A stretch of DNA of 64,000 bases, taken from NCBI GenBank assembly GCA_016710635.1, contig JADJVL010000024.1, forward strand, positions 26,130 to 90,129, written 5' to 3'. The DNA is from Holophagaceae bacterium. GTDB lineage: Bacteria > Acidobacteriota > Holophagae > Holophagales > Holophagaceae. Positions 50,928 to 58,726 of the stretch are shown one piece after another. A program made the position numbers and the translations under genes. Each line of letters opens with the position of its first letter. Positions within the stretch are counted from its first letter, which is position 1. Below the pieces are notes generated by a model. The model ran no database searches. It was not told where the DNA came from and saw only the letters and a program-made list of their open reading frames with translations.

Positions 50928-51503
50928 TCAACCCGCGCCGTCGTAGGCCTGCCGGATCCACGCCACCAGCTCCGCGTCGACCTCCGCCGCCTGGGTGAGC
51001 CGTACCTGGTACGGGCACATCCCGCCCGCGGGAAGGGCCTTCAGGCGCTCCGTGGCCGTCCCGTCCTTCAGGTTGAGTCCAACATCCACACGGGTGTTGG
51101 CACCGGGGCCGATCATGGCGAACTGCTTCTTGCGCCGCAGGCTGACATATCCCTTCTTCGGTGCGATCTCAAAGGCCCCGAAGACCCCGATCTGGGCCAT
51201 GAGGGCATCATGGATGGGCCTCAGTCCGGCCTTGGGGCCGGCATAGATGCCGTCCAGCACAGCGTCGCCCTCGAGTCCCGCGGCCTTCGCCGCGGAGGCC
51301 CCATCGGATTTCCGCACATGGTGCACCAGCGTGTTGGCATCGCCGTGGCCCAGGCCGAGGTCCCGTTTCAGCATGGTCACCAGTTCCCCGTGCTTCGAGA
51401 GCCCGCTGTCGTTCACGAGCTTCGCCAGCGCCGCCAGGCTCTGGCCCGTCCGGGTCTCGATGTTCGCCAACTGGGTCGCGATGGCCTTCTCCAGGTCCGC
51501 CAT
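50928..51503 (-). CDS. DUF4287/DUF5655-type protein
   Basis: The 191-residue protein contains a DUF4287-type N-terminus (ATQLANIETRTGQSLAALAKLV, then HGELVTMLKRDLGLGHGDANTLVH) and a DUF5655-type C-terminal half (LRPIHDALMAQIGVFGAFEI, APKKGYVSLRRKKQFAMIGP). Function of the family is unknown. ATG 51503 was chosen because the upstream extension is low-complexity. Confidence 0.85.
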   Translation of the reverse strand: MADLEKAIATQLANIETRTGQSLAALAKLVNDSGLSKHGELVTMLKRDLGLGHGDANTLVHHVRKSDGASAAKAAGLEGDAVLDGIYAGPKAGLRPIHDALMAQIGVFGAFEIAPKKGYVSLRRKKQFAMIGPGANTRVDVGLNLKDGTATERLKALPAGGMCPYQVRLTQAAEVDAELVAWIRQAYDGAG

Positions 51504-51642
51504 GTTGCCCTCCGTAGGATGCGCGGCCCTACGATGCCAGCCTTTGCGGGCCTGTCCATGTCGACCTGCACGGACCCCTGGACCCGGCGGCGGAACCGCG
51601 CGAAAGTCCTTGGATCCCCCTCCATCCCTGCCGGAGTTCCCC

Positions 51643-52341
51643 ATGCCCCGTGCCCGCACCGCCCTGCTCGCCCTGCTCCTCGCCGTGCCCGCCCTCCGGG
51701 CCGGGGGGACCTGCGATTGCATCGACCAGGCCGACATCAAGAAGCGCATCCGCCTCGCCACGGAGGCCATCAACGGCTATGTCTCCGAAATGCCCAAGTG
51801 GATCGTGTCCCCTTACACCCCCAAGGACCGGGTGGTGCTCCAGAGCCGCGTGGAGGCCTTCATGGTGGCCCACGCCGGCGTGAAGGGCCTGCATCCTGCG
51901 GCCAGCGGCGGAACCAGCAACATGTGCTTCGTGGACGTCCAGGCGCCGACGAAATGCCTGGAGGAGGCCATCCGTCGCCACGAAGTGGTGCACCAGGTCG
52001 CCTGCGAGAAGGTGCGCACCCAGGCCCTGAAAAAGATCCTCTCGGGCCAGGCCTCGGACCGCTTCGAAGCCGTCGGCGCCACCATGCTGGACTACATGAA
52101 CGAGGAGATCTCCGGCTACATGGCGGAGCTGGAATTCCTCCAGTCCGAGCTGCGCCGGCTGCAGAACGACTGCAACCCCAAGCCCCCCGGCGGCGGCCGG
52201 GACTACAGCTCCTCCGGCCGCGACTACAGCTCTTCCCGCCGGTCCACCGGCGGCACGCCTCCACCTCCGCCGGCCAACACGCCCAAGCTGCGTCCCTACG
52301 GCGCGCCGCCCCTGCCCAAGCCCAAGCCCTACGGGCAGTGA
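51643..52341 (+). CDS. Secreted protein with HEXXH motif (putative metallopeptidase)
   Basis: The 232-residue exported protein has a signal peptide (to about residue 20), cysteine pairs at C24/C26, C95/C105/C121/C177 that could form disulphides, and HEVVH at 113-117. About 36 residues later DYMNEEISGYMAELEFL provides Glu153/154, positioned as the third zinc ligand of gluzincin-like enzymes. The C-terminal 55 residues are Pro/Gly/Ser-rich with two YSSSGRDYSSS-like repeats, probably disordered. No named family is recognised; peptidase activity is inference. Confidence 0.7.
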   Translation: MPRARTALLALLLAVPALRAGGTCDCIDQADIKKRIRLATEAINGYVSEMPKWIVSPYTPKDRVVLQSRVEAFMVAHAGVKGLHPAASGGTSNMCFVDVQAPTKCLEEAIRRHEVVHQVACEKVRTQALKKILSGQASDRFEAVGATMLDYMNEEISGYMAELEFLQSELRRLQNDCNPKPPGGGRDYSSSGRDYSSSRRSTGGTPPPPPANTPKLRPYGAPPLPKPKPYGQ

Positions 52342-52362
52342 AGCGCTGAAGCCGCGGCGCCG

Positions 52363-53712
52363 GTGAACCGGAACCTTGCCCCGCCCCTGCTGCTGGTGGC
52401 CGCGGTGGCCCTGGTCTACGCCAACAGCTTCCAGGGCGCCTTCCAGTTCGACGATTTCAACGTGATCGTGGACAACTCCGCCGTCCACAGCCTGACGGCA
52501 TGGTCCCAGGGCCTCACCGGGATCCGCCCGCTGCTGAAGCTGACCTACGCGCTGAACTGGAGCACGGGCCCCGGGCCCTGGGGCTTCCATCTGGTGAACC
52601 TCGCGATCCACGCCACCACCGCCTGCCTCGCCTACGCCCTGTTGCGGCGCTTCACCCTGGGCGGCGGTGAGTCCGACCGTTCCTTGGACGGGGTGGCCTT
52701 CGGCGCCGCCCTCCTCTGGACCCTGCATCCCGCCCTCAGCGAAGCCGTCACCTACATCTGCGGCCGTTCCACCGCGCTGATGGCCTGCCTCACCCTCGCC
52801 AGCCTGGTCGCCCACCTGCGGAGCCGGGAAGCCGAACGCCCGGGAGCCTGGCGGGCCGCGTCCCTGCTCCTCTTCCTGCTGGCGGTCCTGGCGAAGGAAA
52901 CGGCCCTCACCCTGCCGGCGGCGGTGCTGCTGCTGGAGGCGACCCTGCGACCGGATCAGGGGCTGCGGGCCTCCCTGCGGGCCGCGGCGCCCCACGCCCT
53001 CCTCGCCGTCTCGCTGGCGGCGGGCTTCCTGCTGCATCCCGGCAACCGGGGGCTGCTGGACGAGAGCCTCGCCCTGCGGCCGCCCGGCGCCAACCTTGCC
53101 TCCCAGGTGGATGCCTGGACCTACCTCGCCAGTGTGTGGATGTGGCCTGCGCGCCTCAACATCGATCCTGGTCTTGGGTTCGCCGGGGACTGGACCGCCG
53201 CCCGGATCCTGGGCGGCCTGGGCTTTCTCGGCCTCCTGGCCGTGGCGCTGCTGGCCCTGCGCCGCCAACGCGCCCTGGCCTTCGCCCTCCTGTGGATCCT
53301 CCTGCATCTCCTGCCCACCAACTCCCTTCTGCCGCGCCTGGACCTGGTGAACGAACGCCAGCTCTACCTGCCGGGCCTGGGCCTCGCCTTCCTCCTCGCC
53401 ACCGGCACCTTCGCCGCCGCCCGGCGAGCGGGGCTGCCGCCCCTGGCAGCCCTCGGGTCCCTTGCCCTGCTGGCGGCGGCCCTCGGCGGTCTCACCATGC
53501 GCCGCAACGTCGATTACCGCAGCGAGACCGCCCTCTGGACGAGCAGCCTGCGGGCCAATCCGGCGAACCCTCGGGCCCACAACAACCTGGGCTGGGCCCA
53601 GGCCCTCGCCGGCGACCGGGAAGGCGCCCGCGCCTCCTACCGGCGCGCCCTGGAGCTCGATCCGGACTACGCCCGGGCCCGGGCGAACCTGGAGGCCCTG
53701 GAGGCGCACTGA
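52363..53712 (+). CDS. Multispanning membrane protein with C-terminal TPR (TMTC/GT-C-like)
   Basis: The 449-residue protein has about nine membrane helices and an acidic FQFDDFNVIVDN loop after the first helix, as in GT-C mannosyltransferases and TMTC proteins. Conserved-type segments LLWTLHPALSEAVTYICGRS and LAKETALTLPAAVLLLEA also fit TMTC. The final 70 residues form one to two TPRs (PRAHNNLGWAQALAGDREGA). It probably transfers a lipid-linked sugar to an extracytoplasmic acceptor. GTG 52363 is the start. Confidence 0.8.
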   Translation: MNRNLAPPLLLVAAVALVYANSFQGAFQFDDFNVIVDNSAVHSLTAWSQGLTGIRPLLKLTYALNWSTGPGPWGFHLVNLAIHATTACLAYALLRRFTLGGGESDRSLDGVAFGAALLWTLHPALSEAVTYICGRSTALMACLTLASLVAHLRSREAERPGAWRAASLLLFLLAVLAKETALTLPAAVLLLEATLRPDQGLRASLRAAAPHALLAVSLAAGFLLHPGNRGLLDESLALRPPGANLASQVDAWTYLASVWMWPARLNIDPGLGFAGDWTAARILGGLGFLGLLAVALLALRRQRALAFALLWILLHLLPTNSLLPRLDLVNERQLYLPGLGLAFLLATGTFAAARRAGLPPLAALGSLALLAAALGGLTMRRNVDYRSETALWTSSLRANPANPRAHNNLGWAQALAGDREGARASYRRALELDPDYARARANLEALEAH

Positions 53713-53745
53713 CCCGCGGTCCAAATGAGCCCGGCAGGTTGAAAC

Positions 53746-54141
53746 TCAGGGACCACCCCGCCATCCTCGCAGGCCGAAAACCCATCCATACATCGCCGCG
53801 TTCCAGACCAGGAACAAGCTTCCCGTGGCCCGCTCCAGCCCCCGCCGGGTCCAGCCGTTGCCCATGAGCCGGCCGAGGTGGCGCTGGACGAAGCCGCCGC
53901 TGGCACTGCCGGCCGGGCCGCGGAGCCGCGCTTCCAGGGTGGTCAGGGGACACTCCCAGTCCGCCAGGTTCACCAGCACGAACCAGAGGGCGACCGGGGC
54001 ATGCAGCCAGATCCAGGCCGGGTTCCACCGTGTCAGGAGACCGCCGAAGAGGGCGAAGGCCACCGCGCCCAGGTGGAAGAGGAAGACCACATCAGCCCCG
54101 ATGGACGATCGGCCCATCTGCGGCGGAGCCTCTTTCGTCAT
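53746..54141 (-). CDS. DUF2784 membrane protein
   Basis: The 131-residue protein has an ADVVFLFHLGAVAFALFGGLL segment, NLADWECPLTTLEARLRGPAG in the middle and two further helices, matching DUF2784. Function is unknown. Its ATG overlaps the stop of the upstream PPOX-like gene by four bases, so the two are coupled. Confidence 0.85.
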   Translation of the reverse strand: MTKEAPPQMGRSSIGADVVFLFHLGAVAFALFGGLLTRWNPAWIWLHAPVALWFVLVNLADWECPLTTLEARLRGPAGSASGGFVQRHLGRLMGNGWTRRGLERATGSLFLVWNAAMYGWVFGLRGWRGGP

Positions 54142-54611
54142 GGCTCCCCCAACCCCACCAGGGCTTCGGGTCCCAAGGTCGCGGCCTTGCCGAAGCCAGC
54201 GACGAGGCGCAGGGAAAGGGGCTGGATCCGCACGAGGCGGAAGTCCGCCAGATCGAAGAGTGCATCGGCCTGGGGGAATTTCGAGAGGTACGCCGCCCCG
54301 GCGGCGGAGTGGCCGGGATGACCCGCCGGGAGGAATTCGGCGCGCCCCTGCACGGTCACCCGGGGCCGGGCCTGGGCGGGGACTTCCGGCATCTCTGCCC
54401 CGAGCACCATCAGGCTCACGCCGGGGTGCCTGGCCATGTCGCCGGTGTGGGCGGCGAGGCCGCTCACCAGGAGCACGAAGCCTCCGCCACGCGGCAGCAG
54501 GGCGAAAGGGACCAAGGAGACGAAGGGCTCACCGTCGTGGAGAGTGCCGAGGGCCGCGACCCGCTGGCCTTCCAGGAGGTCGTGAAGGGTGGTGGTGAGG
54601 GCGGGATCCAC
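54138..54611 (-). CDS. Pyridoxamine-5'-phosphate-oxidase-fold (HugZ-like) protein
   Basis: The 157-residue protein has the split-barrel flavin/haem-binding look: ALGTLHDGEPFVSLVPFALL, GFVLLVSGLAAHTGDMARHPGVSLMVLG and RVTVQGRAEFLP. Relatives bind FMN, F420 or haem. It may be a small reductase or haem-degrading enzyme; substrate unknown. It follows the DoxX gene by 9 bases. Confidence 0.8.
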   Translation of the reverse strand: MDPALTTTLHDLLEGQRVAALGTLHDGEPFVSLVPFALLPRGGGFVLLVSGLAAHTGDMARHPGVSLMVLGAEMPEVPAQARPRVTVQGRAEFLPAGHPGHSAAGAAYLSKFPQADALFDLADFRLVRIQPLSLRLVAGFGKAATLGPEALVGLGEP

Positions 54612-54620
54612 AGCAGACCC

Positions 54621-55034
54621 TCAGCCGCGGCGGCGCCGGACCTGAAGCCACGCGTCCAGGCTCCAGGGCCCGCCGCCCTCGGCGGCCATGAACAGGAAGA
54701 GGAAGCAGAACAGGACTGCGGGAAGGCCCCCGTTCTGGATGGGCCAGGCGCCGCCGGGAGCATGGAACTGCCAGTAGGCCACCGCCATCATCCCCGACAG
54801 GACGAAGGCCGCGGGACGGGTGCCGAGGCCCACCAGGATGGCGAGACCACCTACGACCTCCAGCGCGCCGCCAATGCCGATCTGGGACAGCAGGACCGCT
54901 CGGGCTCCCGGCGCGCCGCCGGGCAGGCCGCCGAACCAACCAAAAGTCTTGAGGGCTCCGGACTGGAAGAAGAGCAGCCCCGACACGAGCCGCAGGAGCA
55001 GGTAGGCGATCGAGGCAGCCTTGGCCAGATTCAT
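54621..55034 (-). CDS. DoxX-family membrane protein
   Basis: The 137-residue protein has four membrane helices and the family pattern: LLRLVSGLLFFQSGALKTFGW, GGALEVVGGLAILVGLGTRPAAFVLSGMMAVAYWQFH. DoxX proteins are often paired with redox proteins such as thiosulfate oxidase or superoxide dismutase complexes. It leads the DoxX/PPOX/DUF2784 unit. Confidence 0.88.
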   Translation of the reverse strand: MNLAKAASIAYLLLRLVSGLLFFQSGALKTFGWFGGLPGGAPGARAVLLSQIGIGGALEVVGGLAILVGLGTRPAAFVLSGMMAVAYWQFHAPGGAWPIQNGGLPAVLFCFLFLFMAAEGGGPWSLDAWLQVRRRRG

Positions 55035-55112
55035 GGGTCGCCTCCAGCGTGCGGCGGAGTTCCGCAGGGATCCAGGGTGCCCTTGATCCCGCCCGGACGG
55101 AACCCGGACCCT

Positions 55113-55472
55113 TCAAGCGCTGGGCAGAGGCAGGCCTTGCTGCCGCAGGAAGGTCAGCTTGTCCCAGTAGCCCCGCTGGAAGACGATGCGCCCGCCGAGC
55201 ACGTGAAAGAAGCCGCAGCCACGGAGGCCCAAGGGGTCCCGCCATTCGAGGATCGCCCAGTCGCCGTCCTCGAAGAGGTTTTCCGGGATGCAGACCATGG
55301 TCGCGGCGGCGAAGCCCGCGGCGAACATGCCCCGGATGGCCTCCCGCCCCACCACCGGCGCTTCGGCGACCTGATGGTTGACGGCGTCCTCCGCATAGAA
55401 CGCGGCCAGGGCCTCCGCATCCCCCCGATTGAAGGCTTCCACCCAGGCGGCGACGAGGTCCTTGGGGCGCAT
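55113..55472 (-). CDS. NTF2-fold (SnoaL-like) protein 1
   Basis: The 119-residue protein matches the SnoaL cone fold: LVAAWVEAFNRGDAEALAAFYAEDAVNHQVA, VGREAIRGMFAAGFAA and a GCGFFHVLGGRIVFQRGYWD strand set. The Asp/His pairs of the pocket are present. It may be an isomerase or cyclase-like enzyme or a ligand binder. The gene is 7 bases behind a second SnoaL-like gene. Confidence 0.85.
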   Translation of the reverse strand: MRPKDLVAAWVEAFNRGDAEALAAFYAEDAVNHQVAEAPVVGREAIRGMFAAGFAAATMVCIPENLFEDGDWAILEWRDPLGLRGCGFFHVLGGRIVFQRGYWDKLTFLRQQGLPLPSA

Positions 55473-55479
55473 GCGGGAC

Positions 55480-55869
55480 CTAGGCCTTTCCTTGCAGCAA
55501 TGCGGCCATCTTCTGATGGATGAGGTTCACGGCCTTGAGGGGCCGGACCATCACCTTGAAGTCCACGATGCGGCCCTCCTCGTCCCAGCGCAGCATGTCC
55601 ACGCCATTCACGAGGACCCCATCGATCTCCACCTGGAATTCCAGCACGGCATCGCGGGGACCAACGACTTCCCGCGCGTAGTGGAAAGTCTCGTTGAGGA
55701 AGACATGGAAGGCCGCCATGAGGTACTGGGTCGTGATCGCCTTGCCGACCTGGGCCGCATGCACCACCGGGGAGTGGAAGACGACCTGGTCCGCAAGAAG
55801 CGCGTCCAGGCCCTCCGGGTTCCGGTCCCGGAGGATGCGGTGCCAGGCGGCGAGGGTGTCGATGGGCAT
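55480..55869 (-). CDS. NTF2-fold (SnoaL-like) protein 2
   Basis: The 129-residue protein has LAAWHRILRDRNPEGLDALLADQVVFHSPVV, VGKAITTQYLMAAFHVF and a GVDMLRWDEEGRIVDFKVMVRPLKAV strand, the nuclear-transport-factor-2 fold. Function is not assignable. It lies between two other NTF2-fold genes on the same strand. Confidence 0.85.
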   Translation of the reverse strand: MPIDTLAAWHRILRDRNPEGLDALLADQVVFHSPVVHAAQVGKAITTQYLMAAFHVFLNETFHYAREVVGPRDAVLEFQVEIDGVLVNGVDMLRWDEEGRIVDFKVMVRPLKAVNLIHQKMAALLQGKA

Positions 55870-55905
55870 GGGCGGGCTCCGGGAATCGAACGGTGGCGGG
55901 CGAGG

Positions 55906-56421
55906 CTAGCGGCCCGGTGCGGCGGGCCTGGCCGGCGGCTGGGCCGCGGGTGGGGGCGGCGGTTGGCGCTGGGGCTGGTTGCCGTTGTCCATGTCCGACA
56001 CGATCAGCCAGCGGCCATCGGCGCCGCGGCGCAGAATCAGCGTGAACTTCCCGGAATCCTGCGCGCCGGGCCTGGGGGCGAAACCGCCGAGTATGTAGCC
56101 GAACTCGCCGCCGGTGGCGAAGGCCAGGGCGCGCAGGGCCAGTGGCCCGCCGGCACCCGCATAGGCCGCCTGGATGGCCTCCCGGCCCCGGACCGGCGGC
56201 TGGCCGCTGGCGAGGACGAAGCCGTCCTCCGCGAAGAGCCGGCTCAGGGCCGCGGCATCCCGGGCCTGCCAGGCCTTTTCATAGTCGCGAAGCACCCGCT
56301 CGAGGTCCGGCGGTAGCTCGACCGAGAGCAGTGGCATCGCGGCAACGCGCGGTGCGGATGCCGGTGCCTGCGCCACGCCAGCCAGAGGGATCGACAGCAG
56401 CAGCCAAGCCGGGGATCGCAT
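55906..56421 (-). CDS. Secreted NTF2-fold (DUF4440-like) protein
   Basis: The 171-residue protein starts with a signal peptide (AWLLLSIPLAGVAQA). The NTF2-like domain has VLRDYEKAWQARDAAALSRLFAEDGFVLASGQPPVRGREAI and FTLILRRGADGRWLIVSDMDN. The C-terminal 25 residues are a Pro/Gln/Ala tail. It is the exported member of the three-gene NTF2 group. Confidence 0.83.
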   Translation of the reverse strand: MRSPAWLLLSIPLAGVAQAPASAPRVAAMPLLSVELPPDLERVLRDYEKAWQARDAAALSRLFAEDGFVLASGQPPVRGREAIQAAYAGAGGPLALRALAFATGGEFGYILGGFAPRPGAQDSGKFTLILRRGADGRWLIVSDMDNGNQPQRQPPPPPAAQPPARPAAPGR

Positions 56422-56447
56422 GGAGCCTCCTCCCGGATTCTAGCCCT

Positions 56448-56810
56448 TCAGGCCACCGGGTCCACGCCCATGAAGCGCCGGATGGACCCGCACACCGACA
56501 GCAGCTGGGGCCCATCCATGCGTCCGAGGATGTTGCGGATGACCGAACCCATGACCTGCCGCGCCCCGTGCAGGCCAAGGTTCGCGGACTGCTGCACGAG
56601 AAAGCCCGCCTTGGCTTGTTTGAGGGGTTCCAGGAAGTAGGCGTCCAGGCCGGTGTCCGTCAACGCCACGACGACCTGCGCGAGGACCTCCCGGTGCGCC
56701 GTGGGATCGTCCGCCCCTTCGACGGCTTTGAGCGCCGAGAGCAGCTTCTTGTGCAGCGCGTCCGGGTACTGGAAGCGGAGGGAGGGTTTGGGTTTCGCGG
56801 CAGGGGCCAT
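56448..56810 (-). CDS. Uncharacterised 120-residue protein
   Basis: I do not recognise this protein. It is soluble and mostly helical, beginning APAAKPKPSLRFQYPDALHKKLLSALKAVEGAD. It has LDAYFLEPLKQAKAGFLVQQSANLG and MGSVIRNILGRMDGPQLL. Codon use and the absence of overlap with other coding support it as real. Confidence 0.65.
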   Translation of the reverse strand: MAPAAKPKPSLRFQYPDALHKKLLSALKAVEGADDPTAHREVLAQVVVALTDTGLDAYFLEPLKQAKAGFLVQQSANLGLHGARQVMGSVIRNILGRMDGPQLLSVCGSIRRFMGVDPVA

Positions 56811-56873
56811 GGCCGTGATGGTACGCCGGGTGCGTCCGGCACGTGCACTGGGCGGGACCCATGGATACGGCGG

Positions 56874-57302
56874 TCAGGCCAGGTGCCGCTCCAGGAGGAT
56901 TCCCGGTGCGGGAGCCGCGGGCTTGTAGTAGGCGAGCCGCCCGGGAAGGCAGGAGAGGACGGCGCCGTGCTCGCTCATGCAGACCGCACGCAGCGCCTCG
57001 CGCAAGGGCAGCGCCCGGCCATCGACCTTCAGGCCGTGGGCGATGAGGTGGCAGGTAGGGCCCGCGCCTTTGGTCGTGAGCAGCTTCTCCAGCTCCTCGG
57101 GGAAGTCCTGGGCACCGGGCACCACCGTCGCAAAGCCGGGCATGTAGTGGAGGTCCTCATCGAGGCTGGGCAGGATCTCCTTCCGGCGCTTGGGATCCGC
57201 CAGGAGCTGGACGAAGCGGGCGCGCTTTTCGGAGGTCAGGAAGGCCTTGGCGAAGGCGGCTTCGTGCTCCGGGCCCGAAGGCGTTCCGTTCGAGGGGTCC
57301 AT
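56874..57302 (-). CDS. Uncharacterised 142-residue protein
   Basis: No family is recognised. The protein has an AFAKAFLTSEKRARFVQLLADPKRRKEILPSL helix pair and a beta-rich half with CHLIAHGLKVDGRALPLREALRAVC. Two Cys residues flank the second half. It may belong with the DUF3788-like gene 25 bases upstream. Confidence 0.65.
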   Translation of the reverse strand: MDPSNGTPSGPEHEAAFAKAFLTSEKRARFVQLLADPKRRKEILPSLDEDLHYMPGFATVVPGAQDFPEELEKLLTTKGAGPTCHLIAHGLKVDGRALPLREALRAVCMSEHGAVLSCLPGRLAYYKPAAPAPGILLERHLA

Positions 57303-57327
57303 GGCGGCCGGCGCGGCGAAGCCGCCC

Positions 57328-57747
57328 TCAGTGGGAGAGCTTGAGGAAGGCCAGGGCGGCCGCGTCCCGGACGTCGCCGGCGGTCCGCACTTCGAGCCGG
57401 ACCCCGCGGCCCTCCCCGTAGCGCTTGGAGGCGTCGATGGTGCGCAGGATCGAGGCCGGCAGGGCGCCCTTGCGGGCCGCGGCCACGGCCTTCTCGCCCA
57501 GGGCGAAGGAGGCGAGGAAGTGTCCCTCGCAGGGCGTCATGTAGAGGATGACCCGATCCCCTTCCTTCAGCCGAAGGCTCCAGCCGGTGCTCTGGGCGGT
57601 GAAGCCCCAGGCCTCGTTCCAGTGTCCGGTCTCCATGGTCACGAGGCGCTTCAGGTCCGCCCAGAGGGCCGAGGCCGGCCCCAACCGTGCCGCGAGCAGA
57701 GGTGCCGTGGGCTTTTTCGACGTGTCGTCGAAGACGCTGAGTGCCAT
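57328..57747 (-). CDS. DUF3788-like protein
   Basis: The 139-residue protein fits DUF3788: FDDTSKKPTAPLLAARLG near the N-terminus, TGHWNEAWGFTAQSTGWSLRLKEGDRVILYMTP and FALGEKAVAAARKGALPASILRTID. The family has no assigned function. It is the first of three small same-strand genes. Confidence 0.78.
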   Translation of the reverse strand: MALSVFDDTSKKPTAPLLAARLGPASALWADLKRLVTMETGHWNEAWGFTAQSTGWSLRLKEGDRVILYMTPCEGHFLASFALGEKAVAAARKGALPASILRTIDASKRYGEGRGVRLEVRTAGDVRDAAALAFLKLSH

Positions 57748-57846
57748 GCCTGCTCCCGGGAAGCCCTGAGTCCATCCTACGCTGAGACGCGACGAAGCCC
57801 GGCCGCGACCTTTCGACGCGGGCGCTGGCGCGGTTCCGCGCTTGCC

Positions 57847-58668
57847 TCAAGCCTGGAGGAAAGCCAGCAGGTCGGCGTTGAGCTCCTCCCGGTGCAGGTC
57901 TGCGAGTCCGTGCGGACCGCCGGGATAGATCTTCAGCACCGCCCCGGGGACGAGTTGCGCCGAAGCCTGGCCGGAGGCGCCAAGGGGCACGATCTGATCG
58001 TCGTCGCCGTGGAGGATCAGGGTGGGCACGTTGAATTTCCGGAGGTCTTCCGTGAAGTCCGTTTCGGAAAAAGCCTTGATGCACTCCAGTTCGGCCCGCA
58101 GGCCGCCCTGCATGCCCTGCCGCCAGAAGGCGTCACGGAGGCCCTGGCTGACCTTGGCCCCTGGCCGGTTGGCGCCGTAGAACGGCGTCGCCAGGTCCCG
58201 AAAGCACTGGGAGCGGTCCCCGGCCACGCCGGCGCGAAGACCGTCGAAGACCGACCGCGGCAGCCCGCCGGGATTGGCCGAGGTCCTGAGCATCAACGGT
58301 GTGACGGAACCCACCAGCACGACCCTGGCGACCCGCCCGGTGCCGTGGCGGCCGATGTAGCGCGCGACCTCGCCGCCGCCGGTGGAATGGCCCACGAGGG
58401 CCACGCCCTCCAGGCCGAGCTTCTCGATGAGCTCCCGCAGGTCATCGGCATAGGTATCCATGTCATTGCCGTCCCAGGGCTGGCTCGAACGGCCGTGGCC
58501 CCGGCGGTCATGGGCGATGCAACGGAAGCCGGCGGTGGCCAGGTGGACCATCTGGCTCTCCCAGGCATCCCCGTTGAGGGGCCAGCCGTGGCTGAAGAGG
58601 ACAGGAGGTCCGGTGCCCCAATCCTTGTAGTAGAGCTGGGTGCCATCCCGGGTGGTGAGAAAGCTCAT
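57847..58668 (-). CDS. Alpha/beta hydrolase (non-haem chloroperoxidase/perhydrolase type)
   Basis: The 273-residue protein has the esterase fold: VLFSHGWPLNGDAWE, HDRRGHGRSSQPWDGNDMDTY, nucleophile VGHSTGGGE, acid HGDDDQIVP and PHGLADLH with the catalytic His. This is the pattern of the perhydrolase group. The natural substrate is unknown. ATG 58668 was chosen; the frame extends 10 codons upstream. Confidence 0.9.
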   Translation of the reverse strand: MSFLTTRDGTQLYYKDWGTGPPVLFSHGWPLNGDAWESQMVHLATAGFRCIAHDRRGHGRSSQPWDGNDMDTYADDLRELIEKLGLEGVALVGHSTGGGEVARYIGRHGTGRVARVVLVGSVTPLMLRTSANPGGLPRSVFDGLRAGVAGDRSQCFRDLATPFYGANRPGAKVSQGLRDAFWRQGMQGGLRAELECIKAFSETDFTEDLRKFNVPTLILHGDDDQIVPLGASGQASAQLVPGAVLKIYPGGPHGLADLHREELNADLLAFLQA

Positions 58669-58726
58669 GGCGGATCTGCCTTCCGTGGCTGAATTCATGC
58701 GCAGCCGTGGCGGCTGAGCAGGTTTG

